A program made the translations under genes and the position numbers. Below the pieces are notes generated by a model. That model saw nothing but the letters and a program-made list of their open reading frames with translations, had not been told where the DNA came from and made no database searches. Of a stretch of DNA of 64,000 bases, positions 9,395-17,250 are shown piece by piece; the first letter of the stretch is position 1, and each line of letters begins with the position of its first letter. This DNA comes from Bradyrhizobium sp. 186 (lineage in GTDB: Bacteria > Pseudomonadota > Alphaproteobacteria > Rhizobiales > Xanthobacteraceae). Where the stretch lies: assembly GCF_023101685.1 (NCBI RefSeq), contig NZ_CP082164.1:6696001-6760000 (forward strand), in the 5' to 3' direction.

Positions 9395-10645
9395 ATGGCA
9401 CGCAAGGTCAGCTTCAGCGCACTTGAAAGCCGCAGCGCCCGGCTGCGCCTGAAAATCCGCCGCAGGCCGTACAGCGGCCCATCGCTCGCGCGCGGCATCA
9501 TGCTCTTGTACCGGCGCAACAAGACCAACGGCACCTGGGTGCTCAAGGCCAGCGACGGCCACGGCCACTACTGGACCAAAGCTTTCGGGTGCGCCGACGA
9601 CTACGACGACAGCGACGGCAAGAACGTGCTGACGTTCTACCAGGCGCAGGACGCGGCGAAGAAGCTGGCGCGCGGCGAGGACGGCAGCGCCGACACCGCG
9701 CCGATCACGCTGGATGGCGCGCTTACGGCCTATGAACGCGATCTGACAGCGCGCAGCGCGAACCCGTACAATGCTCAATGGCCGCGCGTGCACCTGACGT
9801 CCGTGCTGCTCGCGAAACCGGTGGCGCTGCTTACCGCCGCCGAGTTGAAGAAATGGCGCGACGGCATGTTACCCACGATCGCGCCTGCCACAATCAACCG
9901 GCTCTGCCGCTGTCTCGCCGCCGCACTCAATCTGGCCGCGCAGCACGACGAGCGCATTCAGAATGCCCAAGCGTGGGAAATCGGACTCGGCGGTTTGCCG
10001 GATGCGATAGAAGCCCGCAACGTCGTTCTCTCGGACGATAAGGTGCGGGAATTCGTCAGCACCGCCTACGTTCACGAGCAGCAGTTGGGACTGTTGGTTG
10101 ACACTTTGAGCATCACCGGCGCGCGGCCGAGCCAAGCCGTGCGGCTGCTCGTTGCCGATCTGCATGATCACCCGGTACGGCCCAAACTGATGATGCCGAA
10201 AAGCGCCAAGGGCGGCGGCCGCAACCGTGCGCAGAAGAAGCACGAACGCTACAGCGTGCCGATCACCGCGCAGTTGGCAATCGAGCTGAGGAAAGCCGCG
10301 AAAGGTCGCGCCAGCGATGCGCCGTTGCTGCTGCAGAGCGACGGCACGGCATGGGGCAATAATCCCGGTCAAAACTATCATCGCCAAGTTGATAAGATCG
10401 TCACCGCCATTGGGCTCGATCCGGCCGTGGTGCAAATCTACGCGTTGAGACATTCCAGCATCGTGCGGATGCTGCTGCAGAATATTCCCATTCGATTGGT
10501 CGCGAGCCTGCACAACACGAGCGTCGCGATGATCGAACGAAATTACTCGCGGTTCATCACCGAGTACAGCGACGACATCTCGCGCAAAGCGCTGCTGCAG
10601 CATGAGCCCCCGAGCCGCGATAACGTCTTGGCCCTGGCGAGCTGA
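9395..10645 (+). CDS. Tyrosine recombinase / phage-type integrase
   Basis: 416-residue site-specific recombinase opening an integrated element. The catalytic domain shows the first arginine in ITGARPSQAVRLLV, the second box YALRHSSIVRML, the late histidine in LVASLHNTSVAMIE and the nucleophile tyrosine in ERNYSRFI. The usual first histidine of the H-x-x-R box is a tyrosine here (IYALRH), which is tolerated in some integrases. The N-terminal third looks like an arm- and core-binding region. Start ATG at 9395 follows ACGGGGGGCAAAT. Cargo genes downstream on the same strand support an integrase-led module. The attachment sites were not identified. Confidence 0.9.
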   Translation: MARKVSFSALESRSARLRLKIRRRPYSGPSLARGIMLLYRRNKTNGTWVLKASDGHGHYWTKAFGCADDYDDSDGKNVLTFYQAQDAAKKLARGEDGSADTAPITLDGALTAYERDLTARSANPYNAQWPRVHLTSVLLAKPVALLTAAELKKWRDGMLPTIAPATINRLCRCLAAALNLAAQHDERIQNAQAWEIGLGGLPDAIEARNVVLSDDKVREFVSTAYVHEQQLGLLVDTLSITGARPSQAVRLLVADLHDHPVRPKLMMPKSAKGGGRNRAQKKHERYSVPITAQLAIELRKAAKGRASDAPLLLQSDGTAWGNNPGQNYHRQVDKIVTAIGLDPAVVQIYALRHSSIVRMLLQNIPIRLVASLHNTSVAMIERNYSRFITEYSDDISRKALLQHEPPSRDNVLALAS

Positions 10646-10692
10646 CTCGTCCGCGCCGCTTGCCGACAATATAGTAGCGCTGATACGCTGAC

Positions 10693-10728
10693 GACCGGCT
10701 GGGACGCTCGCAACGTCCCAGGCCGGTC
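10693..10728 (+). terminator. Hairpin after the integrase gene
   Basis: GACCGG-C-TGGGACG pairs with CGTCCCA-GG-CCGGTC around a CTCGCAA loop, 47 bases after the integrase stop. There is no clear T-tract, so this may be a factor-dependent terminator or an RNA-stabilising hairpin. Confidence 0.45.
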
Positions 10729-10751
10729 TACCTACCCGATGGACGCAACCC

Positions 10752-11204
10752 ATGGGAAAGGCGAAGAAACCTATACCACGCCGCCAACGACGTGACTGCA
10801 ATGTCGGTGACGCCAATGAAGCCGGCCGGGTACTGACCCGTACGCTGTCCCCTTCGGAGGCAGCGGAGATCGAGGCCGAGTGGGGAAGGCACAAGAAGGC
10901 GAGGAGTCTTCTTGATCGGGCGATTGCAATCCAGATGGGCCTGATACCGCCGCCATGGGCGGATGAATCTAAACCAACGACATCCGCCACCAAGCCGGAA
11001 TCAGAACCGAATAAACTCGGCTGGCAGGAGCGCCTCGTTAAACCGATCTTGCGCGAGTTCTGGCCGTCAGACGGTAAGCCACCAGCAGACCTCTCCAACC
11101 AGGTCATCGTTAAGCAGGTCGGAGATGCCTACCAAAAGCGACACCGACGCTCGGTAGCGCGCAACACCATCCTTCGTGCCGCAGGTCGTCTCCTTCGCCA
11201 GTGA
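10752..11204 (+). CDS. Hypothetical basic protein of the integrated element
   Basis: 150 residues; not recognised. The N-terminus is very basic (MGKAKKPIPRRQRRD), the middle is a charged helix (LSPSEAAEIEAEWGRHKKAR), and the C-terminus again basic (YQKRHRRSVARNTILRAAGR) and could be a helix-turn-helix-like segment. It follows the integrase on the same strand and ends just before the TGTCCAT repeat cluster. Composition suggests nucleic-acid binding, but that is inference only. Confidence 0.6.
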   Translation: MGKAKKPIPRRQRRDCNVGDANEAGRVLTRTLSPSEAAEIEAEWGRHKKARSLLDRAIAIQMGLIPPPWADESKPTTSATKPESEPNKLGWQERLVKPILREFWPSDGKPPADLSNQVIVKQVGDAYQKRHRRSVARNTILRAAGRLLRQ

Positions 11205-11208
11205 GCGC

Positions 11209-11298
11209 TGTCCATTCTGTCCATTTGTCCATGGACATCTGAACACGTGCGTTTTCTCCGCGCAGCTCCATGATCCCGTGTGCATTCGCAATGCACAC
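11209..11298. promoter_or_regulatory. Clustered TGTCCAT repeats and palindrome upstream of the AlpA-like gene
   Basis: TGTCCAT occurs three times in direct orientation (11209-11215, 11218-11224, 11226-11232); the last copy is half of the perfect palindrome TGTCCATGGACA (11226-11237). Forty bases further on, nine-base arms GTGTGCATT and AATGCACAC (11278-11298) form a second inverted repeat, ending 16 bases before the next start codon. The arrangement looks like an operator/promoter region of an element regulator. Confidence 0.55.
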
Positions 11299-11314
11299 GC
11301 ATGGAGACACGTAT

Positions 11315-11587
11315 ATGGCCGCCCGTCCCGAAGTGACTGGCCGCAAGATGACGACCGCCGGATCGGAGTCGCGCAGTGTTGCGCATCAACCGCGCGCGCC
11401 GCCTCTTGAGGACGAAACAGATGCGTATTCGATTGAAGAATTCTGCCGGCGTCATCGCATCTCGGTCCAGCTATTCTACAAGTTCCGCCACGAGATGCCA
11501 CCGACGTTCAAGATCGGCGCACGCCGGCTGATCACGCGCGAAGCCGCTGCCGCATGGCGCCGCGAGCGCGAAGCTGCCACCGCCTAA
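11315..11587 (+). CDS. Small helix-turn-helix (AlpA/MerR-like) DNA-binding protein
   Basis: 90 residues. The C-terminal 55 residues form a compact winged-helix-like domain: YSIEEFCRRHRISVQLFYKF followed by PPTFKIGARRLITREAAAAW, the pattern of AlpA-type excisionase/activator proteins carried by P4-like satellites (recognition helix, then a K-x-G-x-R-R-L-I wing). Start ATG at 11315 preceded by GGAGA; the longer frame from 11270 would run through the 11278-11298 palindrome. It sits behind a repeat-rich region that may be its own operator and is followed by a strong terminator. Confidence 0.75.
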   Translation: MAARPEVTGRKMTTAGSESRSVAHQPRAPPLEDETDAYSIEEFCRRHRISVQLFYKFRHEMPPTFKIGARRLITREAAAAWRREREAATA

Positions 11588-11592
11588 GACGA

Positions 11593-11638
11593 AGCCCCCG
11601 GACTCGACCCTGATGGGTCGATCCGGGGCTTTTTTGTT
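11593..11638 (+). terminator. Rho-independent terminator
   Basis: A long GC-rich stem (AGCCCCCGG-A-CTCGACCC against GGGTCG-AT-CCGGGGCT, loop TGAT) is followed directly by TTTTTTGTT. It closes the AlpA-like gene. Confidence 0.85.
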
Positions 11639-11667
11639 CCTCGCCGCCAATCAAAGGGAACATCGAG

Positions 11668-12177
11668 ATGACCGAGAATATCGACGCCACCCCTTCAATC
11701 GTCAAGCCCGACATCGACACCACCTCCATTCTCGCGGACCATGCAGTCGCGATCCGCCGGCTTGCCAAGCGCGCTCAGGAAGACATCGTTGAAATCGGCC
11801 GACACCTTCACGAGGCGCGTGAGCTTCTTGAAGGTCAGTGGCTGGCCTGGCTCGACAGCGAGTTCGGCTGGAGCGACCAAACCGCTCGCCGCTTCATTCA
11901 TGTCTTTGAACTCAGCCGCGACGGCAAATTCAACAATTTGTTGAATCTCGACCTGCCCATCAGCGTCCTTTACCTGCTGGCCGCGCCGAAGGCTGAAGCG
12001 GCCCGCAAGGAGCTCGCCACGCGCTACGCGGCCGGCGAGCAGCTCACGTTCTCCGATGTGAGGGACGTGCTCTCGCGCCAGAGGGCTCAGACCGAGGCCT
12101 CGGCCGCGGCGGACAGCGTCCACCACTACGATTGGCGTACTGGAAAGGACGATCATCCCCGGCGATCAGCCTCTTGA
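11668..12177 (+). CDS. DUF3102 family protein
   Basis: 169 residues. The core matches the DUF3102 pattern found in phages and integrative elements: IRRLAKRAQEDIVEIGRHLH, then EARELLEGQWLAWLDSEFGW, SDQTARRFIHVFEL and a Leu/Pro helix LLNLDLPISVLYLLAAPKAE. Function is not established for the family; it is usually near replication or plasmid-maintenance genes. The last 25 residues (HHYDWRTGKDDHPRRSAS) look unlike the rest. The following frame, from about 12122, encodes an acidic linker without a start codon until 12194, so this gene may have been joined to the next one before an indel. Confidence 0.75.
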   Translation: MTENIDATPSIVKPDIDTTSILADHAVAIRRLAKRAQEDIVEIGRHLHEARELLEGQWLAWLDSEFGWSDQTARRFIHVFELSRDGKFNNLLNLDLPISVLYLLAAPKAEAARKELATRYAAGEQLTFSDVRDVLSRQRAQTEASAAADSVHHYDWRTGKDDHPRRSAS

Positions 12178-12193
12178 TGATGGTGAAGAGGGT

Positions 12194-12637
12194 TTGGGCG
12201 ATGACGGCGACGATGCTGTCGATGAAGATGATGAGCCCACCGCGGTTGAGCAAGCTACCGCCACCGCGACGCAGCCGTTGTCGAGGACCAGGACCGCGAC
12301 CACGGCAGCGGCCGCGAGGTCGTTGAGGCGCTCGTTATTCAAAGTCTGGGAAGCCGGCGCGGCCGAGGAACGGAAGATCATCCGCGACCTCGCGCTGGAC
12401 GAGTTCTTCGCCAGGGCCAGCGGTTCGGAGATCTTCGACCGTATCCCCGCCTACCGGCTTGATGATGAAGTCTGCCGGGATTTTCTCGACAAGCTCACGG
12501 TCGACGGAATGCGCACAAGGATGTCGGAGGCCTTCGGTCGTGAGCTTCGCGACCGCATCCCCAAGCCGAAATCCAACCCCACAAAGCGGAAGACACTGAA
12601 CCTGTCAGCGAATCCCGCTCCCGGTTTCCGGCACTGA
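12194..12637 (+). CDS. Hypothetical protein with acidic linker, possible 3' half of the DUF3102 gene
   Basis: 147 residues as called. The first 25 are strongly acidic (DDGDDAVDEDDEP), followed by a low-complexity Thr/Ala stretch and a folded-looking tail (AAEERKIIRDLALDEFFARA and DRIPAYRLDDEVCRDFLDKL). The frame is open upstream to at least 12122 without a start codon there and overlaps the end of the DUF3102 frame. One frameshift near 12120-12150 would fuse the two into a protein of about 310 residues. Whether it is one broken gene or two genes is undecided. Confidence 0.5.
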   Translation: MGDDGDDAVDEDDEPTAVEQATATATQPLSRTRTATTAAAARSLRRSLFKVWEAGAAEERKIIRDLALDEFFARASGSEIFDRIPAYRLDDEVCRDFLDKLTVDGMRTRMSEAFGRELRDRIPKPKSNPTKRKTLNLSANPAPGFRH

Positions 12638-12707
12638 GCCGGAAAACGGCCCCACCGTTGGCGCGGCGGGACCGTCAATCGCAATGGCCGATTTAAGGAG
12701 ATGCCTA

Positions 12708-13106
12708 ATGGCCAGCAACACGTACCACCTCTTGAACTGCGGCGTCAATTTGGCGTCGATTCCAGTCACCGGAAACTTCCTGGCGCACAGCCAGCGCAGC
12801 CCGATCGGCCGCGCATTCATTGGGGCCGATCTCGTCACCGGTGCGCAGCAGCTGGTGAAGCCGACGGTCGTGCAGGCGGCATTCTTGGCAGGCACGAACC
12901 GCGCCTACGTGTACTGGGCGATCCGGCGCCAGCCCGAGCGCGCCGAGATCGAAGCCGGCGCCATTCCGCTTGTGCCGCCGAAGGCGAACGGCGCCAGCTC
13001 GCTGGTGCCTGCCGAAGTCCCCGACTTCCAGCTGGTCGATCTCGCGCGTCGCGTTGGCCCAGACCGGATGCTCGCCGCCGCGGTGGCGGCGGAAGCCGCG
13101 GAATAG
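12708..13106 (+). CDS. Hypothetical protein of the integrated element
   Basis: 132 residues, no family recognised. A helical N-terminal domain includes VKPTVVQAAFLAGTNRAYVY followed by WAIRRQPERAEIEAG, a spacing compatible with a helix-turn-helix. The C-terminus is Ala-rich (GPDRMLAAAVAAEAA). Start at the ATG at 12708, supported by AAGGAGATGCCTA directly upstream. Same strand and spacing as the other element genes. Confidence 0.65.
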   Translation: MASNTYHLLNCGVNLASIPVTGNFLAHSQRSPIGRAFIGADLVTGAQQLVKPTVVQAAFLAGTNRAYVYWAIRRQPERAEIEAGAIPLVPPKANGASSLVPAEVPDFQLVDLARRVGPDRMLAAAVAAEAAE

Positions 13107-13169
13107 ATCAAACGTTCGGCGCTGCCGGCCCGGTCTTGATCGACCGGTAGCGCCGACTTTGCCCGAGCA

Positions 13170-13743
13170 TTGCCGATGTCACTAAGCCTCTCATGCCAAA
13201 GCAAACAGCACCGCCATGCCGACCGTGGTCGCGATCTATACGAGACGCCCAGCATCGCGATCGAAGCGCTGCAGCGCGTCGAGCAGCTTCCGCAGTTCAT
13301 CTGGGAGCCAGCTGCCGGTCGCGGCGCCATTGTGCGGGTGCTGCGGAGCGCTGGTCATTCGGTGATTGCTTCTGACATCAACAGCTACGATTACGCGCTG
13401 GATTTCGTGTGCGATTTCCTGACGGTTAAGCAGGCGCCGACCCGCATCCAGGCGATCGTCACGAATCCGCCCTATCGTCTCGCTGGTCAATTCGTGGCGC
13501 AAGCGCTGCGCCTTTGTCCCTTGGTCGCGATGCTGTGCCGCCTGGCTTTCTACGAAAGCCTACGACGCGCACCGATCCTTGATGCCGGCACGCTCGCCCG
13601 CGTTCACGTATTCCGGCGTCGCTTGCCGATGATGCATCGCGACGGCTGGAGTGGCCCCACGTGCTGCGTCGGCGATTCCCTTCGCATGGTTTGTCTGGGA
13701 CCGAAATCACGCTGGCCCCACCACGATCGATCGCATCGGTTGA
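13170..13743 (+). pseudogene. DNA adenine-methyltransferase-like gene, frameshifted
   Basis: A small class I SAM-dependent methyltransferase of the phage type. Motif I is EPAAGRGAIVRVL and the catalytic motif IV is IVTNPPY at about residues 96-102. The frame that starts at 13170 (TTG; ATG at 13176) is sound up to RRRLPMMHRDGWSGP. The natural continuation AIPFAWFVWDRNHAGP and the stop at 13741-13743 lie in another frame. One extra base around 13658-13664 explains this. Because of the shift the first frame runs on without a stop through the next gene to 14255, an artificial fusion. Would methylate adenine in DNA if repaired. Confidence 0.78.
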
Positions 13744-13757
13744 AAAGGAGTAGGCAC

Positions 13758-14255
13758 ATGTCGACCCCGACATTTAAAAATCATCCGGACAAGCCTCGCT
13801 TGCTGTCGGCCCGCATCGAAAATATGACCGTCTTCGTGCAGGAAGATGTGCGCTGCGCGGCGTGCGGTCCGGCGCCGGCGCCAAACACGTTGATCTGCAG
13901 CCGCAGCGAATTGCTCGCCGCGCTGGCGCGACTGCGCGCCGCCGCAACCGTCGCGACCCATCTAGCGGCCCTGCAGTGGGGCTATGACGACGCCGGGCAG
14001 CTCGATCTCTTTCTTGCGCGCCAGCCATCCGACGGCAGCGACAGGATCGACGCCGCAACGAAAGGCGCCGCGCAGGTCGCGGTGCCGGTCAGGCAGCTCG
14101 TCGACATGCTCAAGGAGTTCGGCTGCCAGCGGATCTCTATCGAGACCGCCGACAAGCAGCCGATCGTGCTGCGTGGCGACGACGAGAAGCTGGGGCTGAT
14201 CGCCCCGACAGCATGGAGTTTCCCGCCGACGGAGGTTGCCGCTGCCGTTGCCTAG
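13758..14255 (+). CDS. Hypothetical protein of the integrated element
   Basis: 165 residues, not recognised. It has a CAACGP motif near residue 35, a helical centre (SRSELLAALARLRAAATVAT) and a beta-rich tail (VRQLVDMLKEFGCQRISIET). The ATG at 13758 has its own AAGGAG ribosome site at about 13745, so it is a separate gene, although the upstream frame reads into it because of the methyltransferase frameshift. Confidence 0.65.
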   Translation: MSTPTFKNHPDKPRLLSARIENMTVFVQEDVRCAACGPAPAPNTLICSRSELLAALARLRAAATVATHLAALQWGYDDAGQLDLFLARQPSDGSDRIDAATKGAAQVAVPVRQLVDMLKEFGCQRISIETADKQPIVLRGDDEKLGLIAPTAWSFPPTEVAAAVA

Positions 14256-14306
14256 CCAGCACTCGAACCCAGCCATCCTCGAAGACGCAAGACAGGAGAG
14301 AAGCCA

Positions 14307-14675
14307 ATGGACATGACCAAGTTTGCGGGCACGCAATTCATCAAGCTCGATGACGTCCGCGATGGACCGCTACTGGTGCGGATCGCATTCATCAAGGAAG
14401 GCAAGTACGACAGGCCTGACGTGATCTTTGAAACCGGCGAGATCCTGTCGCTGAACGCGACCAACACCCGGATTTTGGTGAAAGCCTATGGCGCCGACAG
14501 CGATGGCTGGATCGGCAAGGAAATCGAGCTGCAGCTGGGCCAGATCGAATTCCAGGGCGCGGTGCAGGACAGCGTGATCGTCCGGCCCGTCTCGCCGCCG
14601 ATCCCGTCGCCGCAGCGGACTGCGGCAGCGAAAGCCGCCACGAAGAACGATCTGGATGACGAAATCCCGATGTGA
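14307..14675 (+). CDS. Hypothetical protein with SSB-like acidic C-terminal tip
   Basis: 122 residues. The body is beta-rich (FIKLDDVRDGPLLVRIAFIK, then DVIFETGEILSLNATNTRIL and KEIELQLGQIEFQGAVQDSV), followed by a Pro/Ala linker and the tip NDLDDEIPM. An OB-like body, flexible linker and acidic hydrophobic tip is how single-strand binding proteins recruit partners (consensus tip DDDIPF), so a role in element replication next to the primase genes is plausible. Start ATG 14307 after ACAGGAGAG. No sequence-level SSB match can be claimed by eye. Confidence 0.6.
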   Translation: MDMTKFAGTQFIKLDDVRDGPLLVRIAFIKEGKYDRPDVIFETGEILSLNATNTRILVKAYGADSDGWIGKEIELQLGQIEFQGAVQDSVIVRPVSPPIPSPQRTAAAKAATKNDLDDEIPM

Positions 14676-14685
14676 CTCACGCGCT

Positions 14686-14739
14686 GCCCCGGCGACCGCC
14701 AAAGCCGCCGGGGCAAAAAGCGGACAGCAGGAGGCTGTC
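14686..14739 (+). terminator. Two adjacent hairpins between the SSB-like and primase genes
   Basis: GCCCCGGCG (14686-14694) pairs with CGCCGGGGC (14706-14714) followed by five A's, and ACAGC-AGGAG-GCTGT forms a second small hairpin about ten bases on. The first could end transcription in either direction; neither has a T-tract on the + strand. Confidence 0.35.
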
Positions 14740-14780
14740 CAAGAAACAAGAGAGACACCACCGAAGGGGTCGACCTTCAG

Positions 14781-15712
14781 ATGACGCCGAAATATTCCAG
14801 CCCGCCTTCGGATGCAAGTCCGCCGCGCGAGGACGCGCGCCATCGCAGCGGCACCTCACTAATTCCAGGCGATGGCATGACCAATCTAAAAGCCGCTCTT
14901 CACTACGCCAGCTTTGGCTTGCCGGTTATGCCGGTGTGGCCGGTGCTGCCGTTCTCGCGCGGCTTCACGTGCAAATGCGGTAAAACTCTGCGCTGCGCCA
15001 GTCCAGGCAAACATCCGATACACTATTTGGCCCCTCGCGGCTTGAAGGACGCAACCGTTGATGAAGGGACGATCAAGGATTGGTGGGACTGCGAACCCGA
15101 TGCCAATATCGCGCTTGCGACCGGCTCCGTCGTCGTGATCGATATCGACCCGCGGCACGGCGGCGACGCTTCGCTCGCGCAACTTGAATCCGATCATGGC
15201 AAGATTCCGCCGACTTGGCGCGTCGGCACCGGTGGTGGCGGCCTCCACATATTTTTCAAGGCGCCTACTGATATCGCGATCCGGAATTCCGCCGGCCTTC
15301 TCGGCGCCGGCATCGATGTAGCGGATGCGGTGGCTATGTCGTTGCGCCGCCGAGCAGGCACATCAGCGGGGGCCGGTACGCATGGCAGTCCCACCACTAC
15401 CTCGCGCCGATGCCGGACTCGCTGATCGCTGCCTTGGCAGAGCCGCGCATCAAGCCAGGCCTGCCATCAGAAAGATTGCACACGTGGCGCGCGCTGGTTC
15501 GCAATGGGGTCTCGGAAGGTCGACGCAACGATTCCGTGACGCAACTCACGGGACTTCTTCTGCGGCGCGGTCTCGATCCGCTCCTCACCCTCGAATTCAT
15601 GCTGGCTTGGAACCTCGCGCGGTGCCAGCCGCCCCTCGCGGCCTCGGAGATCGAAGCCGTTGTCAATTCGATCGCCGGTCGCGAAATGGCGCGGAGGCGA
15701 CATGACCGATAG
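14781..15712 (+). pseudogene. Bifunctional primase/polymerase (prim-pol), frameshifted
   Basis: N-terminal prim-pol domain of archaeo-eukaryotic primase type as found in phage and plasmid replication modules. ALHYASFGLPVMPVWP opens the domain; a CKCGKTLRCASPGKHP zinc/substrate segment follows; the catalytic acidic motif is VVVIDIDPRHGG and the histidine motif GGGGLHIFFK. The first frame is good through GAGIDV (about 15318) and then becomes nonsense ending at 15425. The family sequence continues in another frame as GCGGYVVAPPSRHISGGRYA and on through LIAALAEPRIKPG to 15712. One base is missing at about 15316-15322. The start could be 14781 or 14877 (MTNLKAALHYA). The gene overlaps the helicase start by 11 bases. 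Confidence 0.8.
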
Positions 15713-17081
15713 CCCGAACATCGACAATATCGTCAAGCTCGCGGAATACATCGACGGCTTGCCCACCGAGATTACCGAGGACAGCGCCGCCCAGTACTTC
15801 GTCGAGCTGCACGGCGACAGGCTGCGATTCTGCCATTCGCGCGGCGGGTGGTTCTACTGGAACGGCTCGTACTGGGAGATCAATCACACTAGGCTTGCGT
15901 TTCATTGGGCGCGCGAACTGGCCCGCGATCTCAGTGAGCACGAAAAATCAGGCAAGCGCTACAAGATCAACTCGACCGGCTTTGCGGCTGGCGTCGAGAA
16001 ATTTGCGCGCTGCGATCCCAAGATCGCCGTCACCGTCGAGTATTGGGACCGCGACCCGTGGCTGCTCGGCACGCCCGGCGGCACCATCGATCTGCGCACC
16101 GGCAAATTGCGGCCCGCCTCACAGGACGACGGCATCAGCAAGACGACGCTGGTAACACCGGAAAATTGCGGCTGCCCGCGTTGGCTGGCATTTCTCAACG
16201 AGGCTACCGGCAGCGACCGAGAATTGATCCGCTTCCTGCAACAATGGTGCGGCTACGCGTTGACCGGTGTCACGCGCGAACATGCGCTGGTGTTTATCTA
16301 TGGCCCCGGTGGTAACGGAAAGTCGGTCTTCCTTAACGTCATCACCTCGATCTTGAAGGACTACGCCGCCACGTCGGCGATGGAAACCTTCACGGTCTCG
16401 GCCGGCGACAAGCATTCGACCGATCTCGCGATGTTGTGCGACGCCCGGCTGGTGACGGCATCGGAAACCGAGGAAGGCCGCGCCTGGGCCGAGACGCGCA
16501 TCAAGCAGCTAACCGGAGGAGATCCAATCACCGCCCGCTTCATGCGGCAGGACAACTTCACCTATCTGCCGCAGTTCAAGCTGATCGTGATCGGCAATCA
16601 CAAACCGGTACTGAACAATGTCGACGAGGCGGCCAAGCGCCGATTCAATATCGTGCCGTTCATCCTCAAACCCGCAGCGCCGGATCGCGACCTCGAATCG
16701 AAGCTGATGCAGGAGGCGCCAGGCATCCTCAAGTTCATGATCGACGGCTGCCTCGACTGGCAGCAGCACGGCCTAATCCGCCCGGCGTCTGTGATCGAGG
16801 CGACGGCGGAATACTTCAGCGACCAAGACTGCTTCCAGCACTGGCTGCACGAGGAATGCGTGTGCGAGCCGGGCAACATGGATCGATCTGAGGCCAGCAG
16901 CGTCCTCTTTAAATCGTGGAGCAGCTACGCCAAGGCAGCCGGAACGAAGCCGGGCACGACCGCTACCTTCAAGGACAATCTGATCGCCGCCGGATTCCGG
17001 TTCTACCGGAGCAAGACGGCGCGAGAGTTCTTCGGGATCAGCATACGGACCAAGCCTGTCGCCGACGGGCACTACTCTTGA
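15702..17081 (+). CDS. P4-type primase/SF3 helicase (phage/plasmid replication)
   Basis: 459-residue D5/P4-family replicative helicase. An N-terminal D5-like domain (DRDPWLLGTPGGTIDLRTGK) is followed by the SF3 helicase: Walker A GPGGNGKS at residues 201-208, an arginine/Walker B region ARLVTASETEEG, and the QFKLIVIGNHKP sensor segment, then a C-terminal winged-helix-like tail. Start at ATG 15702 (GGAGGCGAC upstream), overlapping the prim-pol stop, so prim-pol and helicase were translated together. This gene is intact although its partner is broken. Hexameric unwinding of the element DNA is the family role. Confidence 0.9.
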   Translation: MTDSPNIDNIVKLAEYIDGLPTEITEDSAAQYFVELHGDRLRFCHSRGGWFYWNGSYWEINHTRLAFHWARELARDLSEHEKSGKRYKINSTGFAAGVEKFARCDPKIAVTVEYWDRDPWLLGTPGGTIDLRTGKLRPASQDDGISKTTLVTPENCGCPRWLAFLNEATGSDRELIRFLQQWCGYALTGVTREHALVFIYGPGGNGKSVFLNVITSILKDYAATSAMETFTVSAGDKHSTDLAMLCDARLVTASETEEGRAWAETRIKQLTGGDPITARFMRQDNFTYLPQFKLIVIGNHKPVLNNVDEAAKRRFNIVPFILKPAAPDRDLESKLMQEAPGILKFMIDGCLDWQQHGLIRPASVIEATAEYFSDQDCFQHWLHEECVCEPGNMDRSEASSVLFKSWSSYAKAAGTKPGTTATFKDNLIAAGFRFYRSKTAREFFGISIRTKPVADGHYS

Positions 17082-17088
17082 GCGGAGG

Positions 17089-17190
17089 GTGACGGCAGTG
17101 ACGGACGTGACGCTTTTTCCGGTTTATCCGCTACGCGCGCGCGTAGCGCGCGGAAACGGAAAATGGCGTCACTGGCGTCACTGCCGTCAC
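17089..17190. repeat. Long inverted/iterated repeat, possible replication origin
   Basis: The left arm at 17089-17112 holds three GTGACG units (the first two read GTGACGG, spaced 10-11 bases). The right arm at 17167-17190 is its near-perfect reverse complement. Between them a GC-only alternating tract (CTACGCGCGCGCGTAGCGCG) and a TTTCCGG/CGGAAA pair would extend the cruciform. It begins 8 bases after the helicase stop. Direct iterons plus a cruciform next to a P4-type helicase is the usual layout of a satellite origin; a transcriptional stop is the alternative. Confidence 0.55.
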
Positions 17191-17250
17191 CACGCGATCA
17201 GCGTCGATCCACCGTAACAGGCGGCAAGGGCATTTCGGGAGCGATCCAGG

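Noticed and set aside
13170..14255. Apparent 361-residue methyltransferase fusion protein
   Set aside because: The second half has its own ribosome site and start, and the methyltransferase's real end is in another frame; a single indel explains the fusion.
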